From contig NC_007354.1 of NCBI RefSeq assembly GCF_000012565.1, forward strand, positions 310,001 to 374,000: a DNA stretch of 64,000 nucleotides, written 5' to 3'. The notes below the pieces were generated by a model. That model made no database searches. It was not told the origin of the DNA and saw only the letters and a program-made list of their open reading frames with translations. A program made the position numbers and the translations under genes. Positions 9,716 through 19,921 of this stretch are shown piece by piece (within the stretch, counting starts at the first letter, position 1; each line of letters starts with the position of its first letter). This DNA is from Ehrlichia canis str. Jake. GTDB lineage: Bacteria; Pseudomonadota; Alphaproteobacteria; Rickettsiales; Anaplasmataceae.

Positions 9716-10714
9716 TTAAGATATTTGAGCTTCACGGAACATTCTATCTATAGCTTTATCATCTAGTAGGCTACTAGGGGTAGCTTGAGGATCAGATTTT
9801 TCAGCTTTTTTGTCAAGGTACTTTTCTATAAAAAATGCTGCAATAAACATAACTACTGCTGCCAGCTCTAGGCCAAGTACAATAGCATCTTGAAAATCAT
9901 AGATATTTTGCATCTTTCCACCAAGCATAACTGCTTCAGCTACATGGCAACCGCAATGGATTGCTTCAAATAGTAAAATAATAGTGCATAAAACTGTGAA
10001 ATTACTAGCGTGTCTTTTTTCTTTGTTAGAAGTAGCTGTTTTTCTTGATATATTTGCATCTGATAATCTTAAAGCGCAAGAAATAAAAGCTAAAAAAGGT
10101 GCAATAACTGCAAGACATAAACTTGCAAGTTCAAGCGCTGGAGTACCAGTACCTACAGTAATCATTACTAATGATGCAGCAGAAACTATTATCCATAAGA
10201 TTTCTGAGATAATAGTTATAGTATTTTCGGAAATTTGAATATTAGCTTGTTTTTGTTTTAATTTATCATATCCTAACAACCCTTCATTTATGCTTCTTTC
10301 TGCTTCCTTGTTTGGACCTGTTGATGTTTCTTGAAGCTTTTTCTTACTGTTTAACGACTGCTTGATTGCAAGTATTGAACTTGCCATCATGGATAATGAA
10401 ACAATTATAGATATGGCATAAAATGCAGTAGCTACTATGTGCTTAATACGTTCGGGTACATAAACATAGGTTGAAACTAAATTAAATATAGCAGATGCAG
10501 CTTCTATTAATAGCCCAGCAAAAGAGATTGCTAAAAACAATGTGTTAAAGTCTATTTTATCTAATTTTTTATCATGTGTTGGCTGTGTTTCTGATGTGAC
10601 CACAGAGGATTCTTTGACTATTTCTGTAGATTGTTGTGTATCGTGCACTTCATCTTTATTATTCTGTGTATCATCAGTAATGTTGTCGTTTTGTAATACC
10701 ATAGATATACCCAT
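9716..10714 (-). CDS. Unknown polytopic membrane protein
   Basis: I do not recognise this 332-residue protein. The first ~65 residues are hydrophilic (MVLQNDN..., rich in T, D, E, Q). Six or seven hydrophobic segments follow, for example FNTLFLAISFAGLLIEAA, TAFYAISIIVSLSMMASSI, ISEILWIIVSAASLVMITV, LASLCLAVIAPFLAFISCAL, FTVLCTIILLFEAI and AIVLGLELAAVVMFIAAFF. A Lys/Asp-rich C-tail ends the protein. An internal ATG at codon 5 (MVLQN) is an alternative start. It is probably an inner-membrane protein specific to Ehrlichia or its relatives; no catalytic motif is visible. It lies downstream of argD on the same strand but is separated from it by a likely terminator. Confidence 0.8.
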   Translation of the reverse strand: MGISMVLQNDNITDDTQNNKDEVHDTQQSTEIVKESSVVTSETQPTHDKKLDKIDFNTLFLAISFAGLLIEAASAIFNLVSTYVYVPERIKHIVATAFYAISIIVSLSMMASSILAIKQSLNSKKKLQETSTGPNKEAERSINEGLLGYDKLKQKQANIQISENTITIISEILWIIVSAASLVMITVGTGTPALELASLCLAVIAPFLAFISCALRLSDANISRKTATSNKEKRHASNFTVLCTIILLFEAIHCGCHVAEAVMLGGKMQNIYDFQDAIVLGLELAAVVMFIAAFFIEKYLDKKAEKSDPQATPSSLLDDKAIDRMFREAQIS

Positions 10715-10769
10715 TGATTAAAAACAGGTGAAGCAATAACTTTATGTTGAGTAACTGTAAGCGCTGCAT

Positions 10770-10815
10770 AAAAAACCTGCTTGAATAATAACATGTCAGT
10801 TGTTAAGAATCAAGC
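10770..10815 (-). terminator. Terminator downstream of argD
   Basis: On the - strand GCTTGA (810-815 side) and TCAAGC (779-784 side) form the outer stem, with a second inner stem, followed by AGGTTTTTTAT. It lies ~10 bp after the argD stop. Confidence 0.55.
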
Positions 10816-10825
10816 TAATTTTTTA

Positions 10826-12001
10826 TTAACTATATTTACTTTTTAAATAACCTTCTAGTATAGCAACACCTTCGTCAAGTTCTTGTTGGTTAATTATTAA
10901 AGGAGGTATAACTCTGATAACATTACCACTAGCGGTGCTAGTAAGTAATCCATAGTCTATTAATTCATACATTAACTCTCTGGCATTAACATTGGTGTTG
11001 AATTTCATTCCTATCATGAGCCCTTTACCTTTTACTTGCTCAATTATTGGAAATTTATTAGCTAAATCTTTTAATTTTTTGTATAGATAATGGCCGTTTT
11101 TAGTGACATTTTCTAAAAAACCATCTTTTAAAATTTCTTCAACTACAACCATGCCAATGGTAGTTGCTAGAGGATTTCCTCCAAAAGTAGAGCCATGCAT
11201 ACCAACACTCATGAATTGAGCAGCATTGTTAGTTGATAGGGATGCTGATATAGGGAATCCTCCACCTAATCCTTTTGCAATACAACATATATCTGGAGTG
11301 ACCCCAACATGTTCGTATGCAAAGAACTTTCCTGTTCTTCCAGCACCGCATTGTACACAATCAAAAATTAGTAATATATCATTTTGGTCACAAATTGCAC
11401 GTAACTCTTTTAGAAAAGAACTGTCAAGTACATTTATTCCTCCTTCACCTTGAATGGGTTCTAATAATATAGCTCCTGTATGTTCATTGATTGCGTTTTT
11501 TATAGATGTAATATCAGGATTTACGCTATCAAACCATTCAACATATGGTTTAAGTAGTGGGGAAAACTTACTTGGTTCGTTTGCTGAGCACGCTGCATAT
11601 GTTCTTCCATGGAAAGATCCCTTCATCGTAATAAACCTATAACGCTGATTATTACCTTTCCCACATTGATATGATCTTGCTATTTTAATGCAGCAATCTA
11701 CAGATTCTGCCCCTGAGTTATTGAAGAATACTTTATCAGCAAAACTAATATCCACCAGCTTTTGTGCCAACTTTATGGCTTCTGGTATTGTATGTAAATT
11801 TGATAAATGCCATAGCTTTTCACCTTGTGTTTTTAGTGCATTTACTAGTACTGGGTGAGCATGTCCTAAAGAGCTAGTAGCTATTCCTGCATGAAAATCT
11901 AGGTATTTTCTTCCATCATAACCATATAAATACACACCTTTTCCGTGTGAAAAAGTAACACTAGATGGTGAATAAACAGGTAAAAGCGGTGAATTACTCA
12001 T
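10826..12001 (-). CDS. argD: Acetylornithine/succinyldiaminopimelate aminotransferase
   Basis: PLP-dependent class III aminotransferase acting in arginine synthesis, and by family precedent also on N-succinyl-diaminopimelate in the lysine/DAP route. The 391 residues match the family length. Visible motifs are GYDGRKYLDFHAGIATSSLGHAHP at the N-terminus (given in part), VFFNNSGAESVDCCIKIAR, the LLEPIQGEGG strand, the Asp region IFDCVQCGAGRTGKFF, and the PLP-lysine motif IAKGLGGGFPISA. The cofactor lysine is the K of AKGLGG. It is divergent from pleC with 135 bp between. ArgD and DapC cannot be separated from sequence alone. Confidence 0.9.
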   Translation of the reverse strand: MSNSPLLPVYSPSSVTFSHGKGVYLYGYDGRKYLDFHAGIATSSLGHAHPVLVNALKTQGEKLWHLSNLHTIPEAIKLAQKLVDISFADKVFFNNSGAESVDCCIKIARSYQCGKGNNQRYRFITMKGSFHGRTYAACSANEPSKFSPLLKPYVEWFDSVNPDITSIKNAINEHTGAILLEPIQGEGGINVLDSSFLKELRAICDQNDILLIFDCVQCGAGRTGKFFAYEHVGVTPDICCIAKGLGGGFPISASLSTNNAAQFMSVGMHGSTFGGNPLATTIGMVVVEEILKDGFLENVTKNGHYLYKKLKDLANKFPIIEQVKGKGLMIGMKFNTNVNARELMYELIDYGLLTSTASGNVIRVIPPLIINQQELDEGVAILEGYLKSKYS

Positions 12002-12136
12002 TGCTAATTAGCTCCAAATTTTAAAAAGGTTAAGATTTAAGTAGTAAAACCTACAGTTATGTGAATGTAACATGATATTGTTATATGTCAACTAAGAAAA
12101 AGTTTATAAATAACATCATATACATATTATCATGAT

Positions 12137-13570
12137 ATGAGCGACTGGGTATATATTATGAAGTATTTTAGAGTTTTATTATTGGTGTTCTTAGTTATTA
12201 CTTTGTTTTTTGCAGTTGGTTATACACATATATATTTAAAAGATGATTATTTATATGAAGTATCAAAAGAAATAAATGTAAATATTAAATCAGTACTTGT
12301 TAATTCTGTTATTAATAAATACGCTCAATTATTAGCAAAGGCTCCAAGTCATGTGGCAACTAATACTTATTATATGAACTTATTAATAAAACTGCGTGCT
12401 GAATTTTTGAAAGCGTTAGGTGAAATAAAAGGGTTTTATGTCATTTTGTATAATGTAGATGGGAATATAATATTTTCTAATAGAAACAGTGATGATATTG
12501 CAGATCAAGATTTGCTATTGCATTCTGAAGACATGGCTTCATTATTGAAGGGAGAATATGTAGATCATAAAGTAAATAATAGTGCAATTACTGAATCTAT
12601 ATTTCCTATATTTCCATTAGACAATAAAGAGAGTCATCCTTTAATGTTTTTAAAGATAATTAAAAATTCGGGAAATTTATCTAGTTTTATTGTAAATTTT
12701 TATACTATCTTTTTAATAATAGTTATATTAGTCATTATTATATTCGTTGTTGTGACATTGTGTATATATTATAAAAATACTAAAATACTGAGTAAGCAGT
12801 ATGATGCTAATCTAAAGTTAAAAGAAGCGAAAGAAGTAGCGGAGCAAGAAAATATAAGCAAATCCCAATTTCTTGCTAATGTTAGTCATGAACTACGTAC
12901 TCCATTAAACTCTATTATTGGATTTTCTGAAATGATGAAAAGTGAATCTATGGGTGCCATAGATAATGTTCATTACAAAGAATATATAAATGATATTCAT
13001 AATTCTGGTGTTCATTTATTAAGTTTAATTAATGATATTTTGGATTTTTCTAAGGTTGAAGCTAATAAATTAGTTGTGGAGTTTGTAAAGTTTGATTTAA
13101 GTAAAATTATTTCTTCATGTTTTAACATGATGGTTCCAAGAGCTGAGCAGGCAAAAGTCAAACTTGAAAAAGTATTGCCGTCTAATAAAGTCATAATGGT
13201 TGCAGATCCTAAAAGAATGAAACAGGTTATAATTAATTTATTATCTAATGCGATAAAATTTACACCAGAAAATGGAGTTGTGAAATTAGTAGTGGAATAT
13301 AACATTGAAGAGAAATTAATTGATATTGAAGTTATTGATAATGGTATAGGTATAGCACAACAAGACTTATATAAAGTGATGTCTATTTTTGGACAAGTAG
13401 ATAGTAGACATGCTCGTAAATATGAAGGTACAGGGTTAGGTTTGCCATTAAGTAAGAAATTGGTTGAATTAATGGATGGTGTTTTCAAGATAAAAAGTGA
13501 ACCTAATTTAGGTACTATAGTAACATTGACGTTCCCATATACTGATACACTTGAAGAAAAAAGCTTTTGA
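12137..13570 (+). CDS. pleC: Sensor histidine kinase, PleC type
   Basis: Membrane histidine kinase. A transmembrane helix near residues 8-27 and a second near 190-212 bracket an extracytoplasmic sensor region. A coiled linker then leads to HisKA (FLANVSHELRTPLNSIIGF, phospho-His at residue 251) and HATPase_c (N box INLLSNAIKFTP, G1 DNGIGI, G2 GTGLGLPLSKKLVELM). The stretch DSRHARKYEGTGLGLPLS is characteristic of the PleC/DivJ group. In Ehrlichia and Anaplasma, PleC signals to the diguanylate cyclase PleD; no response regulator is next to it here. No receiver domain is fused. An in-frame ATG at codon 8 (MKYFRVLLL) is an alternative start. Confidence 0.82.
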   Translation: MSDWVYIMKYFRVLLLVFLVITLFFAVGYTHIYLKDDYLYEVSKEINVNIKSVLVNSVINKYAQLLAKAPSHVATNTYYMNLLIKLRAEFLKALGEIKGFYVILYNVDGNIIFSNRNSDDIADQDLLLHSEDMASLLKGEYVDHKVNNSAITESIFPIFPLDNKESHPLMFLKIIKNSGNLSSFIVNFYTIFLIIVILVIIIFVVVTLCIYYKNTKILSKQYDANLKLKEAKEVAEQENISKSQFLANVSHELRTPLNSIIGFSEMMKSESMGAIDNVHYKEYINDIHNSGVHLLSLINDILDFSKVEANKLVVEFVKFDLSKIISSCFNMMVPRAEQAKVKLEKVLPSNKVIMVADPKRMKQVIINLLSNAIKFTPENGVVKLVVEYNIEEKLIDIEVIDNGIGIAQQDLYKVMSIFGQVDSRHARKYEGTGLGLPLSKKLVELMDGVFKIKSEPNLGTIVTLTFPYTDTLEEKSF

Positions 13571-13843
13571 TTAATTAAAAGAATAAGTGGTATATTTGTT
13601 TTTTATAGATATGTGTTTTCTAGTACTATTAATCTTGCAACATTATTTATTTGAAATGGTTATAGTATTTTTAATTGTAGTAAGTGAAATAGATTGATAA
13701 GATTAGGTTGTAGAATTGTTTCAATGTATGATCTTAGTGATTTACTTAAGATTATGTAGTGAGTATTTTGACTGTATCATTAAAGAGACATTGTTATTTT
13801 CTATAAGCTTGTAGCTATATATTATAATTATCAGTGTTAGCAT

Positions 13844-15892
13844 ATGTCAATTATACTATTAGACCCTAGGACAATTAATAGAATTGCTGCAGGAGAGGTT
13901 ATAGAATGTCCAGCTAGTGTAGTTAAAGAATTAGTTGAGAATTCAATAGATGCTAATGCTACTACTATTGATGTTGCAATAGAACGTGGTGGACGTAATT
14001 TAATAGTTGTTAGTGATAATGGTATTGGAATAAAGAAGGAAGATATAGAAATTGCGTTTGCTCGTCATGCTACTTCTAAGCTTCCTGATGGTGATTTAGC
14101 TAAAGTCAAATCTTTGGGTTTCAGAGGTGAAGGATTAACTTCTATAGCAGCTGTTGCTAAGGTGAAAATGATCTCAAAGTATCAGGATTCTGATACTGCA
14201 TGGTTAATAGTATTTGAAGGCGGAGATAAAACGCAAGAATTAACACCGGATTCACTTTCTTGTGGCACATATATGGAGGTGAGAGATTTATTTTTTGCTA
14301 CGCCTAATAGATTAAAGTTCCTGAAGACAGAGAAAGCAGAAGTTCAATCTATTATAGATATGATTAATAAGTTGGCTATGGTTAATCATGGTATAATGTT
14401 TTCATTGTCTGTTGATAATAAACAAGTGTTTAAATATTTAAGGCAACAATCAAATATTGATAGATTATCTGAAATAAAAGCTTTGGGGATAGAGTTTTGT
14501 AAAAATTCTTTGCCAATAAGTGTAAAAGAAGAACAGATCGAGTTATCAGGGTACATTGGATCTCCTACACTCAGTCGTAGTAAATCAAGTCTTATATATA
14601 CTTTTGTTAATGGTCGTCCTGTTTATGATAGTTTACTTATAGGAGCAGTGAGATATGCTTACAGTGATTTTATAGAGAGAGATAAATATCCAGTTGTTGT
14701 ATTGTATCTTAATATTCCGTGTGATCAAGTTGATTCTAATGTTCACCCAAATAAATCTGAAGTTAGATTTCAAGATAAAAAGTTAGTATATAGAGTTGTA
14801 GTTAATGCAATTAAAGAAGTGTTATCTATTAACATGAATGCAAAATTAAAGTCTATTAATGAATTTGAAAGTGATCATTTTGTTCGAGATAATATTGTAA
14901 GTATGAATCACTCGCGTAACGTTGGTAATGATGTCACTTTTGAACTTCTGAAACGTCTTAAAGCTAAACAACAACCGTTTAATGTACAAGAGTGTAATTC
15001 TACAGATATGGAAGCAAATAATTTGTTAGATGATAACAATTCTTTTTGTAAAAATTTGAAAAATGTTCAATCTGAATATGAGGTCGTTTACAAAAATTTT
15101 GAAGAATCTGTTAATTGTAAAAAATCAGAAAGATTTAATGTATTTGAAGAAGAAAAAGATGCTATTAATTTAAGCAACAACGCACTACAAGATTTATCTA
15201 ATGTAAATGATTTTAACATAGGTGTTGTCAGTGGAAGTATGGGATTAGAAAATGATAAGTTGAGTCAAGTAAGTTATAAAAAGATAGAAAATGGTTCGTT
15301 AATTGATAATCATCTGTTGGGTTATGCTTTATGCCAAATACACAGTAGATATATCGTGTCCCAAACTCAGGATGCTATTATCATTGTTGATCAACATGCA
15401 GCTCATGAAAGATTAACTTATGAATATATGAAGCAAGTTATGGAAAAAGAGGGTATTAAACGTCAAATGCTATTAATACCTGAAGTTATTGAAATGAATA
15501 ACCATCTTGATTTGGAGCTACTTGTTGAATATAAAGCAAAGTTATTGAAACTTGGATTACTTATTGAACCACTTGGTAATTTGTCAGTAATAGTAAGAGA
15601 AGTACCAGCAATTTTTGGAAGTTTTGATGTTAAGTCGCTTATTATTAATATAGTTGATAGTATTATAGAAGTGGGTGACACTTTATTCTTAGATGATAAA
15701 ATTAAAGATATATGTGGTACAATAGCGTGTTATAGTTCTATTAGGAGTGGTAGAAAATTAAAAATTGAGGAGATGAATGCTATTTTAAGAAGTATGGAAA
15801 ATACTGCACATTCTGGGCAATGTAACCATGGTAGACCAACTTATGTTGAACTTAGTTTAGTTGAGTTAGATAAACTTTTTGCAAGAAGATAA
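13844..15892 (+). CDS. mutL: DNA mismatch repair protein MutL
   Basis: GHKL ATPase that couples MutS recognition to strand incision. N-terminal motifs are intact: IAAGEVIECPASVVKELVEN, SDNGIGIKKED, TSKLPDGD and FRGEGLTSIAAV. The C-terminal domain keeps the metal-binding endonuclease motif as DQHAAHERLTYE (residue ~512), plus GTIACYSSIRSG and GQCNHGRPT. It should therefore be a nicking MutL for a MutH-less organism. In the ACHxAIR motif the usual His is Tyr, a change to note. The length of 682 residues is normal; the ~150-residue linker is Asn- and Lys-rich. No mutS in the window. Confidence 0.95.
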   Translation: MSIILLDPRTINRIAAGEVIECPASVVKELVENSIDANATTIDVAIERGGRNLIVVSDNGIGIKKEDIEIAFARHATSKLPDGDLAKVKSLGFRGEGLTSIAAVAKVKMISKYQDSDTAWLIVFEGGDKTQELTPDSLSCGTYMEVRDLFFATPNRLKFLKTEKAEVQSIIDMINKLAMVNHGIMFSLSVDNKQVFKYLRQQSNIDRLSEIKALGIEFCKNSLPISVKEEQIELSGYIGSPTLSRSKSSLIYTFVNGRPVYDSLLIGAVRYAYSDFIERDKYPVVVLYLNIPCDQVDSNVHPNKSEVRFQDKKLVYRVVVNAIKEVLSINMNAKLKSINEFESDHFVRDNIVSMNHSRNVGNDVTFELLKRLKAKQQPFNVQECNSTDMEANNLLDDNNSFCKNLKNVQSEYEVVYKNFEESVNCKKSERFNVFEEEKDAINLSNNALQDLSNVNDFNIGVVSGSMGLENDKLSQVSYKKIENGSLIDNHLLGYALCQIHSRYIVSQTQDAIIIVDQHAAHERLTYEYMKQVMEKEGIKRQMLLIPEVIEMNNHLDLELLVEYKAKLLKLGLLIEPLGNLSVIVREVPAIFGSFDVKSLIINIVDSIIEVGDTLFLDDKIKDICGTIACYSSIRSGRKLKIEEMNAILRSMENTAHSGQCNHGRPTYVELSLVELDKLFARR

Positions 15893-17011
15893 TAAATTAT
15901 ATATGTTAGTAAATATACTTTAAAAGTAGTCATCTATATGGTTCATATTAATTTGCTAATTAATGAGTTGATTAACAGTTATATGAGTTTTTCTTCTTTT
16001 TTTGGTTAGTAAAATTAATTGTGTTCTAATATTGTATTTATTAGATATGTGCTTTTTTGCTCTCTTGTGTAAGAAATTAGTATATTAGGAATTGAGGAAT
16101 GCAATTTCATTTATGTCTTTGTAAATTAGTTTTCAAAACAAGTGTTATATTAATTAGTATCTTTATGTTCTTGTCATGTAGTATTTAATGGTAAGTTTAT
16201 TTAAGAATTTGCAGAATTGTCTAGTATACTAGAATAACTTTATTATGTGTGATTTTTCTATACTGTATAAAATGTTATTTGGGTTAAGCTTGTATAGGAT
16301 TATGTTCCTTCTATTTTACTGTTCTGTAGTTGTTGATTATGGATATATTGTAATGACTTATTAGTGTGTATAATGTGTGTAATTTAGTTGAGTATTAGTA
16401 AGATTTGTAATTGGCTAGAATCATATACATAATTTTTATGTACTGTAATGGTATTATGTGAAAACGTTGAAGAAAATAATTTTAGTATTATATAGCTGAA
16501 ATTTCTATAGTTTATTGGTTCTAATTTGTGATGTATTGCGTAAGTTGTTGAAATAAAGTGTTAAGTTTTGATTGCAAGGTTTTCTAGTGTATTGGAATCT
16601 TTCATTATGTATAATCCTTCTGTGTTATAATAATGTTTTTTATATTAAGTGTTGGGTTTGATACACTTTTAAAATTTCTATAGTTGTTGTTTTATGTTTC
16701 TATAATGTATTGCGATGACTTGGTTATGCAAGACACTTTTACATATCATTACTTGTCTGTTGATAGATTATACTTTATTTGAATTTATATCCCTAAAGCT
16801 TTTTAAAAATTAGGTTGTTATTAGTCTTATTATTTGCTCAAATAGAAGTTACTTATTCAGTGTAAGAAACAACATTGCGAATAAATGCGCCTATAGAAGT
16901 AGTTGCTGTAGTGTAGTCATAGAAAAGTATTATATGAAGATGTGTACGGTAAATTTGTGTAAATTACTAATAGAGTAATTTTATTTTGGAATTTTAATAT
17001 TCTTAGAATTT
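15893..17011. other. 1.1-kb convergent intergenic region with decayed repeats
   Basis: No intact gene. It lies between the 3' ends of mutL and dprA. Two diverged copies of one sequence are centred at about 16211-16350 and 16576-16720. Each opens with text like the end of dprA (see separate entry). Confidence 0.5.
16205..16720. repeat. Decayed copies of the dprA 3' end
   Basis: AGAATTGTCTAGTATACTAG followed by AATAACTTTATTATGTG near 16212, and TTTTCTAGTGTATTGGAATC followed by TTTCATTATG near 16578, both resemble AGAATTTTTAATGTATTAGA followed by GCAACTTTGTTATTAG at the dprA stop (17005-17040). The two copies share further text downstream. Spacing is about 365 bp, and similarity by eye is about 60-70%. 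Confidence 0.45.
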
Positions 17012-18148
17012 TTAATGTATTAGAGCAACTTTGTTATTAGGAAATCTTTCTATTTTTTTTGATTCTTCTAGCTCAGTTAATGCTATCAAAATGTTGCTTA
17101 TATTTAAGTTAGTAGATGTAATAATTTCTTCTATTTCAATTGGACTATGACTGATATGTTGTAAGATGATATCTTTTGTGTTATTGATTTCATTAAAATG
17201 ATAGTTATTTTGTACAGTGTTATCAAACAGTGAATTTTGAATGTAGGTGTTATGTCTGTTAAATTGTAAGTTTTCTATTATATCTTCTGTTGATTCTACT
17301 AATTTTGCTCCATTTTTTATTAAACTGTTGCTTCCCCTACATCTGTGGTCAAGTGGTGATCCAGGTACTGCAAATACTTCTCTATTTTGTTCTAATGCGA
17401 AATTTGCTGTAATAAGTGATCCTGATTGTATTGAAGCTTCAACAACTACTATTCCAAGTGATAATCCAGATATTATGCGGTTACGTTGTGGGAATAGTTG
17501 TGCTCTTGGTAATGTTGCAAAAGGAAATTCTGTAATGATTAATCCTCCTTTATCTATTATAGTTTTATATAAGTGTGTATTTTCTTGTGGATATACTATA
17601 TTAATTCCACTAGCCATAACAGCAATTGTTGGTAGTTGTTGAAAGATTATACTATGTGCAGATTTATCTATTCCTCTTGCTAATCCAGATACTATTACAA
17701 AACCAGAATTAGCTAATTCATATGATAACTTATAAGCAAAATTTTTTCCATTGATTGATGGGTTTCTACTTCCTACTATACCAATGATTTTTTCTTTTAA
17801 TATAGATGTGTTGCCTAATACTGTTAAAACTGGTGGGTAATCATGGATGTGGCGTAAAGCTTTTGGATAATCTTGATCAAATACTGTAATTATTTTACCA
17901 CCAATCTTGTTGGTGTTTTCGATTTCTAATTCTGCTGTTTCAATAGAGCATATATTGTATAGTTTATCATTTGTATTAGATTTTTTTATTAAATTTGGCA
18001 GTACTTCTAATGTGTGTTGACAGGTTTTGTATAATTTGACTAATGCATGAAATGTTGATGGACCTATATTTGGTGTTCTTATTAATCTGATACATGATAT
18101 AAACTCTTGATAAGATAATTCTTTCTTAGTTTTCATAATTAATTTCAC
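17012..18148 (-). CDS. dprA: DNA-processing protein DprA
   Basis: Binds single-stranded DNA and loads RecA on it, mainly during natural transformation. The 378-residue protein has an N-terminal helical region (about 1-75), the Rossmann-like core with IIGIVGSRNPSINGK, FVIVSGLARGIDKSAH and PQRNRIISGLS, then VFAVPGSPLDHRCRGSN, and a C-terminal winged-helix-like part (ILQHISHSPIEIEEI). The start could also be M5 (MKTKKEL). DprA is kept in many Anaplasmataceae lacking other obvious competence genes. Its 3' end appears to have been copied twice into the downstream spacer. Confidence 0.92.
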   Translation of the reverse strand: MKLIMKTKKELSYQEFISCIRLIRTPNIGPSTFHALVKLYKTCQHTLEVLPNLIKKSNTNDKLYNICSIETAELEIENTNKIGGKIITVFDQDYPKALRHIHDYPPVLTVLGNTSILKEKIIGIVGSRNPSINGKNFAYKLSYELANSGFVIVSGLARGIDKSAHSIIFQQLPTIAVMASGINIVYPQENTHLYKTIIDKGGLIITEFPFATLPRAQLFPQRNRIISGLSLGIVVVEASIQSGSLITANFALEQNREVFAVPGSPLDHRCRGSNSLIKNGAKLVESTEDIIENLQFNRHNTYIQNSLFDNTVQNNYHFNEINNTKDIILQHISHSPIEIEEIITSTNLNISNILIALTELEESKKIERFPNNKVALIH

Positions 18149-18297
18149 ATTTATGTTTAATAATATAAATTAAAATATTAACCAATAATAATCAAACAAT
18201 TAGTGAAAGTTCTATAATAAATAAAGATGATAATTATCAACTAAGAAGTGTGTTATTAAAATCATGTCACTAGTTATGCATTTTAAAAACACACTTA

Positions 18298-18325
18298 AAC
18301 TTGATTTATCAACATAAAACAAGTT
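18298..18325 (-). terminator. Terminator-like hairpin after fabF
   Basis: On the - strand AACTTG pairs with CAAGTT, and the inner TTTAT pairs with ATAAA around a GTTG loop, one mismatch between the two stems. A short T-run lies just beyond. It sits ~37 bp after the fabF stop. Confidence 0.45.
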
Positions 18326-18361
18326 TATATGTTATCAAATATGAAGTATAGAAGCAAGACT

Positions 18362-19630
18362 TTATAATTTCCCAAAAACTAATGATATATTTACTCCACC
18401 AAAGCCGAAAGAATTAGAAAGACAATAATTAATCTTATGTTCCTGTGCATTGAGTGGAACGAGATTTAATTGTGGATCCTCTGATGATTCATATAAGTTT
18501 AATGTAGGGGGTGTAATGCTTGTATTCATAGCAAGTATAGAAAAGATAGCTTCAACGCTTCCTGCTGCTCCAAGTAGGTGACCTATAGAAGATTTAGTTG
18601 ATGATATTGGAACTTTGTAGATGCTTTCTTTAAATATACTTTTTATTGCTTGAATTTCTGTACTGTCTCCTAGAGGAGTAGAAGTGCCATGTGCGTTTAT
18701 ATAATTGATAGACTCTGGATTTAATTGTGCGCTAGATAACGCTAGTTCCATAGCTTTCATCCCTCCTTTGCCTTCTGGATGAGGTGCTGATATATGATAT
18801 GCATCTGATGTCATGCCATATCCTAACAGTTCTCCGTATATTTTTGCTCCACGTTTTTTTGCATGCTCATAATCTTCTAATATAACTATTCCTGCACCTT
18901 CTCCCATGACAAACCCATCTCTTTGTTTATCCCAAGGTCGTGATGCTAGCTCTGGAGTATCATTGAATTTTGTTGATAATGCTTTCATAGCTGAAAATCC
19001 TGCAATTCCTATGCGGCATACCGCACCTTCAGCTCCACCTGCTATTATTACATCTGCTTCACCAGATTGAATCACTCTTGCTGCATTACCTATAGCTTGT
19101 GCTCCTGTAGAGCATGCAGTTACTACTGCGTCAGTCAACCCTGTGAACCCATACTTTATAGATATATGACCAGAGACAAGATTAATTAAACTTGCTGGTA
19201 TGAAGAAAGGACTAATCCTTCTGGGACCTCTCTCTTGTAAGCATATAACTGTTTTTTCTATAAATGGAAGACCACCTATTCCTGATCCTACTATTACTCC
19301 TACTCTGTCATAATCAAGATCTTTACAATCAAGTAAATTAGAATCGTTAACTGCTTGTGTGGCAGCTGCTATGCCAAAATGAATAAAGTTATCCATTTTT
19401 TTTAAGTCTTTTTCTGGAATGTAGTCTGCAGCATTAAAAACGTATTCTTCAGATTCAGACTTCATTATTACTTGTCCAGCTATCTTACAGTCAAGGTCAG
19501 ATGTGTCAAATCTATTAATTTTGCTTATGCCTGATACTCCATTAGATAAAAGGTCCCATACTGTTTTTACATCACTTCCTAAAGAAGTAACCAATCCTAA
19601 ACCAGTGATCACGATTCTTCTTGTTGTCAT
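18362..19630 (-). CDS. fabF: 3-oxoacyl-[acyl-carrier-protein] synthase II
   Basis: Condensing enzyme that extends acyl-ACP with malonyl-ACP in type II fatty-acid synthesis. The 422-residue protein carries the full Cys-His-His set: VVTACSTGAQAIG (nucleophile Cys), NAHGTSTPLGD and SSTKSSIGHLLGAAG. N-terminal RRIVITGLGLVTSLG and C-terminal SNSFGFGGVN are standard. It starts 15 bp after the stop of acpP, so the two form an operon that supplies the carrier and its elongating synthase together. Confidence 0.97.
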   Translation of the reverse strand: MTTRRIVITGLGLVTSLGSDVKTVWDLLSNGVSGISKINRFDTSDLDCKIAGQVIMKSESEEYVFNAADYIPEKDLKKMDNFIHFGIAAATQAVNDSNLLDCKDLDYDRVGVIVGSGIGGLPFIEKTVICLQERGPRRISPFFIPASLINLVSGHISIKYGFTGLTDAVVTACSTGAQAIGNAARVIQSGEADVIIAGGAEGAVCRIGIAGFSAMKALSTKFNDTPELASRPWDKQRDGFVMGEGAGIVILEDYEHAKKRGAKIYGELLGYGMTSDAYHISAPHPEGKGGMKAMELALSSAQLNPESINYINAHGTSTPLGDSTEIQAIKSIFKESIYKVPISSTKSSIGHLLGAAGSVEAIFSILAMNTSITPPTLNLYESSEDPQLNLVPLNAQEHKINYCLSNSFGFGGVNISLVFGKL

Positions 19631-19645
19631 AGCAAGTTACCTTAA

Positions 19646-19921
19646 TTAGTTTTTGCTTGATATTTTATTACGTATATATTCTTCTATTTTATCTATAGTT
19701 TCTAGTTCTTGTGCTTCTTCATCAGAAATTTCTATAGAGAAGTGATCTTCTAAGCACATTACCAAGTCTACAAAATCAAGGCTATCAAGATTCAGATCTT
19801 TTGCTAAATTTGTGCTACCAGAGAGTGTAGCTTTTTGCTCATCTTTGAGCTTTAAACAATCAATGACGATTTTAGTCACAGTATCTTTAATAGATTCTAA
19901 CTTTCCATCATTACTTTCCAT
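19646..19921 (-). CDS. acpP: Acyl carrier protein
   Basis: Small acidic carrier of growing acyl chains. The phosphopantetheine attachment serine is Ser47 in LNLDSLDFVDLVM. The 91 residues are slightly longer than E. coli ACP (78) because of a short N-terminal (MESNDGKLE) and C-terminal (IRNKISSKN) extension. Helices II and III (LDFVDLVMCLEDHF, DEEAQELETIDKI) are typical. First gene of the acpP-fabF operon. Confidence 0.96.
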   Translation of the reverse strand: MESNDGKLESIKDTVTKIVIDCLKLKDEQKATLSGSTNLAKDLNLDSLDFVDLVMCLEDHFSIEISDEEAQELETIDKIEEYIRNKISSKN

